Of a stretch of DNA of 12,781 nt, positions 1 to 7,002 are shown in pieces. Source of the stretch: Desulfobulbus sp. (GTDB lineage Bacteria; Pseudomonadota; Gammaproteobacteria; Burkholderiales; Rhodocyclaceae). A model generated the notes under the pieces. That model was not told where the DNA came from and searched no databases. It was given only the letters and a program-made list of their open reading frames with translations. The DNA is taken from the NCBI GenBank assembly GCA_009782025.1, contig WQUQ01000143.1:1-12781 (forward strand), in the 5' to 3' direction. The translations under genes and the position numbers were made by a program. Every line of letters starts with the position of its first letter. Position 1 is the first letter of the stretch.

Positions 1-11
1 AAGCATTGAAC

Positions 12-118
12 ATTCCCGCTACGTCATTGCGCTACGTCGCAGCATCCATGCGGCTTGTGGATTCTGCGTACTGCGACTTCGCGCAGCATGACACGCTTCG
101 TTCCGCGCAGAATGACAA
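12..118. repeat. Intergenic palindromic/direct repeat element downstream of the hox operon
   Basis: The gene-free first 142 bases consist largely of related short repeats. Positions 23-42 and 71-92 form an imperfect inverted repeat built on CTGCGAC...GCGCA...ATGAC. The motif GCGCAG(C/A)ATGACA occurs twice in direct orientation at 81-93 and 105-117, a 24-base period. GCTACGTC also occurs twice, at 18-25 and 31-38. Such GCGCAGAATGAC palindromes resemble dispersed REP-like elements found between genes in many proteobacteria; that family assignment is from memory. The element sits just beyond the stop of the last hox-operon gene and could form a 3' hairpin there, but no T-run for an intrinsic terminator is visible. 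Confidence 0.5.
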
Positions 119-142
119 CACTTGATTGCCGGGTGAATAGGT

Positions 143-856
143 TCAATTTCCCTGGCAGTGGTCGCTGCCCGGCAGGATGCGGCAGATGACCCGGCCATCG
201 CGCTGGTCGACGACATCGATCGCATCGAGCGCGCCGATCAGGTAGCGCTTCTTCAGCGTGAAATCGGTCGGCTGGGCGTGCGTTGCCTTCCAGAACGTCG
301 TGCTCTCGCTGATGACCGGCTCAAGCAGCCGCGCCCTGGCGCGCAGGCCGACGTGCGCGGCCAGTTCGGCCGGCAGGTCGGCGCTGAAACCGGCATCGTC
401 GTCGGCGCGACGCGGATAGAAGTCGTAGAGATTGGCGAAAGCCAGAAAATAGTCGTAGCGCCACAAAATCGTCATCCGCTGCGGGCTGCCGATCTTGTCT
501 TCCTGCTCGTACTCGCCGCGCTCGACGACAACCGATTGCAGCGGCAGGAACTTGTCGCGGTAGTAATCCTCGTTCGCCGGGTCGGCCTGCGGCTGCCAGT
601 TCCAGCCTTCCGTCACCTGGTTGAAGGCCATCCGGTAGCGCAGCGTTGCTCGTTCTCCTTCGATGTCGACGCTGAAGCCGGGGCTGGCCGCCAGATCGAC
701 ATCAACCTCCACCACCTGGCCGCGCTGCGCCGCCAACTCGGCCGGCGACAAGCGGGCCAGCGCCTCGTAGCGGCCGGCCGCCGGCTCCGCCGCGCCGGCC
801 GGAAGAAAAAAGGCAGCAGCCGTGATGGCCGTCATCGTTTTTCTCAATCGTCTCAT
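143..856 (-). CDS. Exported protein of unknown function, last gene of the hox operon
   Basis: I do not recognise this 237-residue protein. The N-terminus is a clear signal peptide: basic MRRLRK, a hydrophobic stretch to about residue 20, then an AGAA-type cleavage site near residue 23, so the mature protein is probably periplasmic. No lipobox and no later membrane segment are seen. The body is rich in Tyr, Trp and charged residues. Two cysteines close to the C-terminus (VIC and HC, 8 residues between) could form a disulfide. The start at 856 is supported by CAGGAG 8 bases upstream. The gene begins 18 bases after the hoxW stop and so is probably co-transcribed with the hydrogenase genes, although the hydrogenase itself is cytoplasmic. 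A catalytic function cannot be assigned. Confidence 0.8.
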   Translation of the reverse strand: MRRLRKTMTAITAAAFFLPAGAAEPAAGRYEALARLSPAELAAQRGQVVEVDVDLAASPGFSVDIEGERATLRYRMAFNQVTEGWNWQPQADPANEDYYRDKFLPLQSVVVERGEYEQEDKIGSPQRMTILWRYDYFLAFANLYDFYPRRADDDAGFSADLPAELAAHVGLRARARLLEPVISESTTFWKATHAQPTDFTLKKRYLIGALDAIDVVDQRDGRVICRILPGSDHCQGN

Positions 857-874
857 TCGTTCAACTCCTGTCCG

Positions 875-1381
875 TCACGCGCTCCGCTGGCCGCTCGCCG
901 CGTATTCGGCCCAGATGGCCGGATCGGCGTTGCGGCAGAGCGTGGTGAGCAGCGCAAAGGCCGCCGCCGCATGTTTTTCGGCGGTCGGACTCAAGGCCGC
1001 GCCGAGTTCAAACTGTTCGCCGCGCACGCACAGCACCCAGGCCGGCGGCGGCTGGCCTTCGGTCTGAACATGGACTTGCAGCACGGCCTCGGGTTTGAGC
1101 GCGTGCGTGGTATGGGCAAAATCAGTCGCCGCTTCGCTGCGCTGGAAGGTGTACGGCGCTGGCGTGCCGCTGCCGGCGTCGATGAACAGGGCCAGCCGCC
1201 GGTCGCACAGATCGAGACTGTGCTCGATCTGCAACTGGAAATCCTCGATCAGTTCGCACTGGCCGCTCAGCCCCTCGGCGGCCAGCCAGGCGGTCAGCCG
1301 TTCGCCGAGCAGCGGCCCGATGGCGTCGTCGCCGCGGCTCGGATTGCCGACGGCGAAGATGACCAGCGGCGCCGTGGTCAC
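875..1381 (-). CDS. hoxW: Hydrogenase maturation endopeptidase HoxW
   Basis: This 168-residue protein belongs to the HycI/HybD/HoxW peptidase family (A31). These enzymes bind the nickel already inserted in the large subunit and cut off its C-terminal extension, which closes the active site. Family landmarks are present in order: the GNPSRGDD motif (residues 12-19, acidic metal ligand at about D18), the second acidic ligand in FIDAG (D68), and the conserved His in TTHALKP (H93). A late GEQFELG...LSP segment is also typical. Translation starts at a GTG (1381) that overlaps the hoxH TGA as GTGA, which implies translational coupling to its own substrate HoxH. The ribosome binding site is weak, consistent with coupling. 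HoxW is expected to be specific for HoxH. Confidence 0.9.
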   Translation of the reverse strand: MTTAPLVIFAVGNPSRGDDAIGPLLGERLTAWLAAEGLSGQCELIEDFQLQIEHSLDLCDRRLALFIDAGSGTPAPYTFQRSEAATDFAHTTHALKPEAVLQVHVQTEGQPPPAWVLCVRGEQFELGAALSPTAEKHAAAAFALLTTLCRNADPAIWAEYAASGQRSA

Positions 1382-2841
1382 GCCCGGCTCAGGGCGTGCA
1401 CCAGCGATCCGTCGGGGTCGACCAACTCGACGGCCAGCGGCATCTTGCCCAGCGCGTGGGTGGCGCAGGAGAGGCAGGGGTCGAAGGCGCGGATCGCCAC
1501 TTCGATGTGGTTGAGCAGCCCTTCGGTGATTTCCCGGCCGTGCAGGTAGCGCCGGGCGACGTGGCGCACGGCTTCGTTCATCGCCTGGTTGTTGTTGGTG
1601 GTCGAGACGATCAGATTAGCCATCGTAATCAGGTCGTTCTCGTCGACGCGGTAGTGGTGGAACAGGGTGCCGCGCGGCGCTTCGATGACGCCGACGCCTT
1701 CCATGCTCCGCTCGCCCTCGGTCATCAGGTCGGCGGAGAGCAGGTCGTCGTCGTGCAGCAGTTCCTTGATGACTTCGGCGGCGTGCAGCATTTCGATCAT
1801 CCGCGTCCAGTGGTAGGCGAGCGGGGCGTGCAGCGGCGAGCCGCCGGCGTAGTCGACGAATTCGCGGCGTTCGTGCTCGGCGAAGGGGGTGGAGATCTGG
1901 TCGCAGTTCTGCACCCGGGCCAGCGGGCCGACCTTGTACCAGCCGTGTTCCTTGCCGATGGCGCGCAGGAAGGGGAACTTCATGTAGCTCCACGCCCTGA
2001 CCTCTTCCTCGATGTAGTCGTGGTAGTTCTGATAATCGACGCGGTCGAAGATGATATTGCCGTTGTCGTCGCGGGCGCGCAGCGTGCCGTGGTAGAAGTC
2101 GAGGTCGCCGCCGTGGCCGACCAGGGACATGAAGTTGGAGCGGAAGATGCCGAAGCTGTTGTACAGCCCCGGATCCTGGGTATGCACTTTCTGGATGAGA
2201 TGCACCGCGTCGCGCGACCATTGCACGATGGGGTAGATGTCCTTGAGCAGTTCATCGCGCTCGGCCACGGTCAGCGCCTTGTTGACGCCGCCCGGCACCG
2301 CGCCGGTGCCATGCACGCGCTTGCCGGCGGTGACGCGGATCACCTCCTGGCCGAATTTGCGCAGCAGCACGCCGCGCCGGGCGGTTTCCGGGTGTTCCTG
2401 GGCGACGCCGACGATGTTGCGGCGGGTGACGTCGCTGTCGAAGCCGAACAGCAGGTCGGGCGAGCACAGGTGGAAGAAGTGCAGCGCGTGCGATTGCAGC
2501 ATCTGGCCGTAGTGCATCAGCCGGCGCAGTTTTTCGGCGGCGGGCGTGAGTTTCTTCGCGCCGACGATGAGGTCGAGCGCCTTGGAGGCCGCCAGGTGAT
2601 GCGATACCGGACAGATGCCGCACAGGCGCTGCACCAGCACCGGCACTTCCCAGTACGGCCGGCCCTGGATGAATTTTTCGAAGCCGCGGAATTCGACGAT
2701 GTGCAGGCGCACCTGGTGCACCTTGTTCTGGTCGTCGAGCAGGATGGTCACCTTGCCGTGGCCTTCGACGCGCGACACCGGGTCGATCGCCACGCGGCGC
2801 AGTTTCTCGGGGTGTTCGGCAGTTTCCAGGTGATAGCTCAT
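1378..2841 (-). CDS. hoxH: NAD-reducing hydrogenase large subunit HoxH ([NiFe] active site)
   Basis: HoxH carries the Ni-Fe(CN)2CO centre that splits or forms H2, and pairs with HoxY in the cytoplasm. The N-terminal ligand motif RLCGICPVSHH gives C74 and C77. The C-terminal motif DPCLSCATH gives C456, C459 and H462. The 25 residues after H462 form the extension removed by HoxW. With the start chosen here the protein is 487 residues, close to the roughly 488 of Cupriavidus necator HoxH. An ATG 12 bases further upstream (2853) is in frame but has no Shine-Dalgarno sequence, whereas the ATG at 2841 has GGAG 6 bases before it. The gene is separated from hoxY by a toxin-antitoxin pair and overlaps hoxW by 4 bases. 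Confidence 0.96.
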   Translation of the reverse strand: MSYHLETAEHPEKLRRVAIDPVSRVEGHGKVTILLDDQNKVHQVRLHIVEFRGFEKFIQGRPYWEVPVLVQRLCGICPVSHHLAASKALDLIVGAKKLTPAAEKLRRLMHYGQMLQSHALHFFHLCSPDLLFGFDSDVTRRNIVGVAQEHPETARRGVLLRKFGQEVIRVTAGKRVHGTGAVPGGVNKALTVAERDELLKDIYPIVQWSRDAVHLIQKVHTQDPGLYNSFGIFRSNFMSLVGHGGDLDFYHGTLRARDDNGNIIFDRVDYQNYHDYIEEEVRAWSYMKFPFLRAIGKEHGWYKVGPLARVQNCDQISTPFAEHERREFVDYAGGSPLHAPLAYHWTRMIEMLHAAEVIKELLHDDDLLSADLMTEGERSMEGVGVIEAPRGTLFHHYRVDENDLITMANLIVSTTNNNQAMNEAVRHVARRYLHGREITEGLLNHIEVAIRAFDPCLSCATHALGKMPLAVELVDPDGSLVHALSRA

Positions 2842-2847
2842 GCCATT

Positions 2848-2851
2848 CTCC
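2848..2851 (-). promoter_or_regulatory. Ribosome binding site that decides the hoxH start
   Basis: GGAG lies 6 bases upstream of the ATG at 2841. It overlaps the alternative ATG at 2853, which itself has no purine-rich site upstream. This favours the shorter HoxH starting MSYHLE. Confidence 0.6.
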
Positions 2852-2858
2852 ATTGCTT

Positions 2859-2921
2859 GGCGGGGTAATCTTTCGCCCGCGCCGTAAATTCAGAAAGTCG
2901 CAAGGCAGGTTTTACCCCGCC
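2859..2921. repeat. 10-bp perfect inverted repeat between the PIN toxin gene and hoxH
   Basis: GGCGGGGTAA at 2859-2868 is exactly matched by its reverse complement TTACCCCGCC at 2912-2921, with 43 bases between. It occupies nearly all of the 89-base gap between the toxin stop and the hoxH start. In the hoxH transcript it could form a stem ending about 7 bases before the hoxH ribosome binding site. It could be a leader structure, a regulator site, or a scar of the toxin-antitoxin insertion. No T-run follows, so a terminator is unlikely. Confidence 0.45.
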
Positions 2922-2930
2922 CCGCGTTTG

Positions 2931-3353
2931 CTACATCGTTTCTACAACCCTGATTGCTTCAGCCGGGGTGACGATCCGTATGCCTTGGTATTTTCCGCCA
3001 AGGCTGTGAAGATGTTTGTCCCCTGATACGATCAGGTGCGCTCTGGCCGCCACCGCGCATGCCAGCACCTGATCGTCGTCGGCATCACGGGCAATTACAC
3101 GCGGCACCTGCTGCGGCGTTACGACCGATACCAGGGCGTTGTAGTGCGCCGCCAGTATTGTCGGCGCGGTTTCAAAGGCCGCCATGCGTTTGGCGAATTT
3201 CGGGTAGTGCAAGGTTTGCAACAATTCCGCAAGCAGCGCCGGGCTGCTCACAAGCTGCGCGGCATCATCGAGCGCCAGTTCCAGCAAACGACGCGGCGGG
3301 CCTGACCATAACAATCCGGCCACGGCCACATTGGTATCGACCACCAGACGCAT
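2931..3353 (-). CDS. PIN-domain toxin (COG1569-type, VapC-like ribonuclease)
   Basis: This 140-residue protein is a PIN-domain nuclease, the toxin of a type II toxin-antitoxin pair expected to cut RNA. The acidic active-site residues are visible: D6 in VVDTNV, E43 in LLAELL, the acidic cluster DADDDQ (about 91-94) and D112 in SGDKHL. The VVDTNV...GLLW opening and the IVSGDKHL strand are typical of the COG1569 branch rather than classical VapC. The start ATG at 3353 overlaps the antitoxin stop by one base (TGATG) and has no strong ribosome binding site, as expected for coupling to the upstream antitoxin. No catalytic residue is missing, so it looks intact. Its location inside the hox operon is unusual. 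Confidence 0.85.
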   Translation of the reverse strand: MRLVVDTNVAVAGLLWSGPPRRLLELALDDAAQLVSSPALLAELLQTLHYPKFAKRMAAFETAPTILAAHYNALVSVVTPQQVPRVIARDADDDQVLACAVAARAHLIVSGDKHLHSLGGKYQGIRIVTPAEAIRVVETM

Positions 3354-3595
3354 CAACTTGCCATCCGCTGGCGGTTCTCGTTGCGCACTGCCTGTACCGC
3401 CTCATCAATCAATTGTTCCTGCTCAGGCGTCAAATAGTCTTGCGGCAGCCGCTGCCACATCGCCCGCAGCGCATCGCCCGCTTGCCTTTTCAATTGTTCA
3501 CGCAGCATTGCTTCCAGCGTCTCGGGAGCGAGCAAACCTGCCTGCCGCGCGATCTGCGCCAACTCATCAGGCAGATTGATTTGCACGGTCGTCAT
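3353..3595 (-). CDS. Antitoxin partner of the PIN toxin
   Basis: This 80-residue protein precedes the PIN toxin and overlaps its start codon by one base. It opens with a short beta strand plus helix (MTTVQINLPDELA), the layout of ribbon-helix-helix-like DNA-binding antitoxins. A long charged helical C-terminal half follows, suited to wrapping around the toxin. Short proteins with a VQINLPDELA-type start next to COG1569 PIN toxins are a known arrangement; the DNA-binding role is inferred. A good ribosome binding site (GAGGAG) lies upstream of the ATG at 3595. Base composition is lower than in hox: in 60-base samples counted by hand, 32/60 G+C here (3481-3540) against 43/60 in hoxY (3901-3960). 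It probably represses its own promoter. Confidence 0.75.
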   Translation of the reverse strand: MTTVQINLPDELAQIARQAGLLAPETLEAMLREQLKRQAGDALRAMWQRLPQDYLTPEQEQLIDEAVQAVRNENRQRMAS

Positions 3596-3660
3596 ATCCT
3601 GTTCTCCTCAAAGTTCAACGGTCGAAAAGGTCGCCTGTTTGCGCGCGCTCTCAACGCATC
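3596..3660 (-). promoter_or_regulatory. Leader between hoxY and the antitoxin gene, possible TA promoter/operator
   Basis: This 65-base gap must carry any promoter of the toxin-antitoxin pair. It contains the direct repeat GGTCG at 3620-3624 and 3629-3633 (plus-strand sense), which could be an antitoxin operator, and the antitoxin ribosome binding site GAGGAG. No convincing -35/-10 pair was found, so the promoter is not resolved. Confidence 0.3.
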
Positions 3661-4212
3661 CTAATCGTAATGCATCAGGCCGTGGCCGAGTTGCGGCTCG
3701 CGGCCGGCCAGGAGGTCGGTCAGCACCTTCCAGATGGCATCACCGGAGGGCGGGCAGCCGGGGATGAAATAATCGACCTTGACCACCTCATGAATCGGGT
3801 GCACCTGGTTGAGCGGCAGCGGCAGTTCAGGATCATTGGGAACCATGCCGTTGGCCAGCCCCGGACTGGTGTGATAGACCTCTTCGAGAATGACCGTCAG
3901 CGGCAGATGGTTGCGCTGCGCCGGCAGGCCGCCATTGATGGCGCAGGCGCCGATGGCGATCAGGGTCTTGCAGTTCTTGCGGAATTCGCGCAGGACATGG
4001 ACATTTTCGGCGTTGCACAGGCCGCCCTCGATGATGCCGATGTCACAATCCGGGCTACAGGTCTTGATGTCGGTCAGCGGCGAGCGGTCGAACTCGATGT
4101 GGTCGAGCAGGGTGAACAGCCGCTCGTCGATGTCGAGAAAGGACATGTGGCAGCCGAAACAGCCAGCCAGCGAGGTCGTCGCCACCTTCAGTTTTTTGGC
4201 GGGCGCGTTCAT
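3661..4212 (-). CDS. hoxY: NAD-reducing hydrogenase small subunit HoxY
   Basis: HoxY carries the [4Fe-4S] cluster nearest the Ni-Fe centre and passes electrons from HoxH to HoxU. Likely cluster ligands are C18 and C21 (CFGC), C90 (IGACAINGG) and C153 (PGCPPSGD), the pattern of the NuoB-like small subunits of soluble hydrogenases. There is no twin-arginine signal, so it is cytoplasmic. The chosen start (4212, 183 residues) has GGAGG 7 bases upstream and lies 1 base after the hoxU stop. An in-frame start 9 codons upstream would run into hoxU and is less likely. It is slightly shorter than the C. necator protein (about 209). hoxH would normally follow directly, but here a toxin-antitoxin pair comes next. 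Confidence 0.95.
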   Translation of the reverse strand: MNAPAKKLKVATTSLAGCFGCHMSFLDIDERLFTLLDHIEFDRSPLTDIKTCSPDCDIGIIEGGLCNAENVHVLREFRKNCKTLIAIGACAINGGLPAQRNHLPLTVILEEVYHTSPGLANGMVPNDPELPLPLNQVHPIHEVVKVDYFIPGCPPSGDAIWKVLTDLLAGREPQLGHGLMHYD

Positions 4213-4213
4213 C

Positions 4214-4912
4214 TCAGACCTCCTCCGCGGCAGCGCCAATCGGCGCCTTATCGTAACGGCGCTCGCCGATCGGCACCACGAAACCCCGCCGCTTCTTCAG
4301 GAATACCCCGACCGGACAGACTTCCGCCGCCTTGTCGGTCGGCGAGAAATCGGTGTCGGCCAGACGACCGGACTTGGCATTGACGATCAGGCGCGTGCGG
4401 ATGCCGCGCCCGGACAGCGCGAACACATTCTTGCCATCGACATCGCGGCTGGCGCGCACGCACAGCGAACACAGGATGCAGCGGTTGAAGTCGAGCAAGG
4501 TGTCCGGGTGCGAGGCGTCGACCGCCCGGCTGGGGAAGAAATGGTCGAAGTGCGGACTCATCATGCCCAGCCGGTAGGCGGTGGCCTGCAACTGGCAGTT
4601 GCCGCTCTGTTCGCAGGCCGGGCAGAAATGATTGCCTTCGACGAACAGCATTTGCAGCAGCGCCCGCCGCTCGGCGTTGATTTCTTCGGTATCGCTTTCG
4701 ACGCTCATGCCGGGTATCGCCCGCATCGTGCACGAGGCGGTCTGGCGACCGTTGATCTTGACCGTGCACAATTTGCACGAGCCATGCGGCTTGAATTCCG
4801 GGTGGTAGCACAGATGCGGAATGAACACGCCGGCCGCGGTCGCCGCCTGCAAGATGGTCTGGCCGTCGGCAAAGGGAATGCTCTGGCCGTCGAGGGTGAA
4901 AGTCTGGCTCAT
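4214..4912 (-). CDS. hoxU: NAD-reducing hydrogenase diaphorase subunit HoxU
   Basis: HoxU is the iron-sulfur relay between HoxF and HoxY, homologous to the N-terminal part of complex I NuoG. All expected cluster motifs are present in its 232 residues. A [2Fe-2S] plant-type ferredoxin domain has C35, C46, C49 and C61. A His-ligated [4Fe-4S] cluster has H95, C97, C100 and C106. A further [4Fe-4S] cluster has C145, C148, C151 and C199. The ATG overlaps the hoxF TGA as ATGA, and AAGGAGG lies within the last hoxF codons, so hoxF and hoxU are translationally coupled. The length matches the family (about 234 in C. necator). No feature is missing. Confidence 0.96.
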   Translation of the reverse strand: MSQTFTLDGQSIPFADGQTILQAATAAGVFIPHLCYHPEFKPHGSCKLCTVKINGRQTASCTMRAIPGMSVESDTEEINAERRALLQMLFVEGNHFCPACEQSGNCQLQATAYRLGMMSPHFDHFFPSRAVDASHPDTLLDFNRCILCSLCVRASRDVDGKNVFALSGRGIRTRLIVNAKSGRLADTDFSPTDKAAEVCPVGVFLKKRRGFVVPIGERRYDKAPIGAAAEEV

Positions 4913-6801
4913 GCGTTCTCCTCCTTGACGATGTGCGCCGCCGCGTCGTCGCGGCCGGTCATCTGCCGCGCCGCCGCCAGCGCCCGGTCGAGATCGAAGG
5001 CGGGCGCGAAATCCTGCTGCTTCATGTGTTTTTCATAGGCCGGCCGGAATTTCTTGATGGTGTCGAGCACCGGATTGCAGGCCGTATGACCGAGACCGCA
5101 ATGGCTCATGGATTGCAACAGGTGGTTGAGCTTCTCGATTTCGGCGAAGTCGTAGGGCGAACCGCAGCCGTTGTGCAGCTTGTCCATCAGGTTCTTCAAG
5201 AGCGAGGTGCCGACCCGGCACGGCGTACAGAAACCGCAGCTTTCGTGCTGGAAGAAATGCACGTAATTGCGCGCCACCTCGAACATGTCGCGGCTATCGT
5301 CGAAGATGGTGAAGGCGCCGGCGGTCGGAATATCCTCGAAACCGATGATGCGGTCGAATTCGGCCGGCCCGACGCAGACGCCCGACGGGCCGCTGACCTG
5401 CACCGCCTGGGTAGCGACCGCGCCGCAATCGGCCAGCACCTGGCGGATGCTGACGCCGAAGGGATATTCATACAGCCCGGGTCGGGCGCAATCGCCCGCC
5501 ACCGACAGAATCTTGCTCCCCGCCGAATGCTGGGTGCCGATGCCGGCGTACCAGTCGGCGCCCTTGAGCGCGATCAGCGCCGCCGCAGCGAAGGTTTCGA
5601 CATTGTTGACGATGGTCGGCTGGTCGAGATAACCGTTGGTCACCGGGAACGGCGGGCGGTTGCGCGGCGTGCCGCGTTTACCTTCGAGCGACTCGATCAG
5701 CGCCGACTCCTCGCCGCAGACGTAAGCGCCGGCCCCGAGGTGAATCTCGATGTCGAAATCGGCCCCGGCCACGCCAAGAATGTCGGCGCCGAGCAGCTTG
5801 TCCCGCCGCCGGCGTTCGAGGACGGCGGTCAAGGGTTCGAGCAGGTAGCGATACTCGCCGCGCAAATAGAGAAAGCCGCGCTGGGCGCCGATGGCGTAGG
5901 CGGCGACGGTCATGCCCTCGAACACCAGATCGGCATAGGAAGTCAGCAATACGCGATCCTTGAAAGTGCCCGGCTCGCCCTCGTCGGCATTGCAAACGAC
6001 GATGCGCTGCTGGCCGGATTTCAACGGCGCGTTGCGGCAGGCTTCCCATTTCAGGCCGGTGGTGAAGCCGGCGCCGCCGCGACCGCGCAGATTGGCCCGC
6101 TTGATCGCATCGAGCAGCGCCGCCGGGCCGCCCAGGCCGGACGGCAGCCCCTCGCGCCAGGAGCGCATGTTCGAGGCGGCCAGGCCGTCGCTCGGGGCCA
6201 GCGCCCGCGCCGCGCGCAGGGCGTCGCCCGGCGGCATGTCGAGGCCGAGCAGAATGCCGGGCTGGCGGATGTTGTCCTCGACCCGGAACCATTCGGCCGG
6301 CCACTCGTCGAGCGGCGTCTGGCTGCGCACCAGGTCGGCCATCTCGTCGATGCGTTCGGCATCGAGGCGGGTGATCGCCCGGTTGTTGACCAACAGGCCC
6401 GGCCCTTGGTCGCACATGCCGGTGCACGAGGTGCGGTCGACGCTGACCAGACCATCCTCGGAAACCTTGCCCGGCTCGATCCACAGGGTGTTGCACAGGC
6501 GCTCCAGCAGCGCCTGGTTGCCCTGCATGCGGTCGGTGACATTGTCGGAAAAGAGAATCCGGTACTTGCCGCGCGGTTTCAGGTAGAAAAAAGAGTAGAA
6601 GCCAGCAACGCCCTCGATCTTGGTGCGCGGCACTTTCAGGGCGGTTTGCAGGCAGTCGATGGCCTCTGGCGAAATCCAGTCGCAGGCTTCCTGCACCTCG
6701 CGCAGAATCTGCACCATGCAGGTCGGATCGCGCCGCCAGCGCTCGACAATCCGGTCGACCACCCCGGCCACGGCTTCAGGATGCGTTTCGTTCAATGTCA
6801 C
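4909..6801 (-). CDS. hoxF: NAD-reducing hydrogenase diaphorase subunit HoxF (NuoE-NuoF fusion)
   Basis: HoxF binds FMN and NAD(H) and exchanges electrons between NAD and the HoxU clusters. It fuses a NuoE-like domain (about residues 10-165) to a NuoF-like domain (about 190-610). The NuoF half shows the flavin loop RGRGGAGFTTG (239-249), CNADEGEPGT (270-279), GAGAYVCGEESAL (357-369), and the [4Fe-4S] motif SCGFCTPCR plus a later Cys in HTACNP. In the NuoE-like half only the second Cys pair CTGMC (126/130) remains; the position of the usual first pair reads FSDNVT. I believe this is shared with other NAD-reducing hydrogenases. The GTG at 6801 is chosen because GGGAGG lies 5 bases before it, giving 630 residues; an upstream in-frame TTG (6834) lacks such a site. 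First gene of the operon. Confidence 0.96.
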   Translation of the reverse strand: MTLNETHPEAVAGVVDRIVERWRRDPTCMVQILREVQEACDWISPEAIDCLQTALKVPRTKIEGVAGFYSFFYLKPRGKYRILFSDNVTDRMQGNQALLERLCNTLWIEPGKVSEDGLVSVDRTSCTGMCDQGPGLLVNNRAITRLDAERIDEMADLVRSQTPLDEWPAEWFRVEDNIRQPGILLGLDMPPGDALRAARALAPSDGLAASNMRSWREGLPSGLGGPAALLDAIKRANLRGRGGAGFTTGLKWEACRNAPLKSGQQRIVVCNADEGEPGTFKDRVLLTSYADLVFEGMTVAAYAIGAQRGFLYLRGEYRYLLEPLTAVLERRRRDKLLGADILGVAGADFDIEIHLGAGAYVCGEESALIESLEGKRGTPRNRPPFPVTNGYLDQPTIVNNVETFAAAALIALKGADWYAGIGTQHSAGSKILSVAGDCARPGLYEYPFGVSIRQVLADCGAVATQAVQVSGPSGVCVGPAEFDRIIGFEDIPTAGAFTIFDDSRDMFEVARNYVHFFQHESCGFCTPCRVGTSLLKNLMDKLHNGCGSPYDFAEIEKLNHLLQSMSHCGLGHTACNPVLDTIKKFRPAYEKHMKQQDFAPAFDLDRALAAARQMTGRDDAAAHIVKEENA

Positions 6802-6806
6802 GACAA

Positions 6807-6812
6807 CCTCCC
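6807..6812 (-). promoter_or_regulatory. Ribosome binding site that decides the hoxF GTG start
   Basis: GGGAGG on the minus strand lies 5 bases upstream of GTG at 6801. It is the strongest site in the region, and the downstream protein begins VTLNETHPEAV. This supports a GTG start over the upstream TTG at 6834. Confidence 0.65.
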
Positions 6813-7002
6813 AGCGATTGCTGAACAGACTCAAAGCCTAGCATCAATACGAACTTTTCCTGAAATTTCGTTGGCCAGGGGCGCGGCTCATGACCCGCTA
6901 TCGACGCGCCGGATCGTCAACATCCCATCCCCTGCCTGTGCCACAATGCTGCGGCGTCATCGCAGCGCCCCGCGCCCGCCAATCTTCAGAAGGATATTCC
7001 GC
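6813..7002. promoter_or_regulatory. Divergent intergenic region between hoxF and the fabI-like gene
   Basis: This stretch of about 190 bases must hold the promoters of both the leftward hox operon and the rightward fabI-like operon. No consensus sigma-54 element, no full FNR site (only ATCAA half-sites near 6843) and no clear -35/-10 pair was found on either strand. CACAAT at 6942-6947 could be a weak -10 for the rightward gene. The fabI-like ribosome binding site AAGGA is at 6990-6994. Any shared regulator site remains unidentified. Confidence 0.4.

Noticed and set aside
12..118. Possible CRISPR array from the short repeats at the window start
   Set aside because: Repeats are only 8-13 bases, imperfect and in mixed orientation, with no constant-length spacers and no cas genes.
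1396..2868. 490-codon open plus-strand frame opposite hoxH
   Set aside because: The translation is rich in repeated Val/Ala/His/Asp with no domain signal, while the minus strand encodes an intact HoxH with both cysteine motifs.
2931..3595. The two small genes between hoxY and hoxH as hydrogenase accessory genes
   Set aside because: The PIN active-site acids, the one-base overlap and the antitoxin-like N-terminus identify a toxin-antitoxin pair rather than a hyp/hox accessory.
4933..7002. Very long open plus-strand reading frame opposite hoxF that runs into the fabI-like gene
   Set aside because: It is the antisense shadow of the GC-rich hoxF gene. Its translation has low complexity and no motifs; the real gene starts at ATG 7003 with its own ribosome binding site.
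6835..7002. Sigma-54 or FNR control of the hox promoter
   Set aside because: No GGCAC-N5-TTGC match and no full TTGAT-N4-ATCAA site was found on either strand; only half-sites are present.
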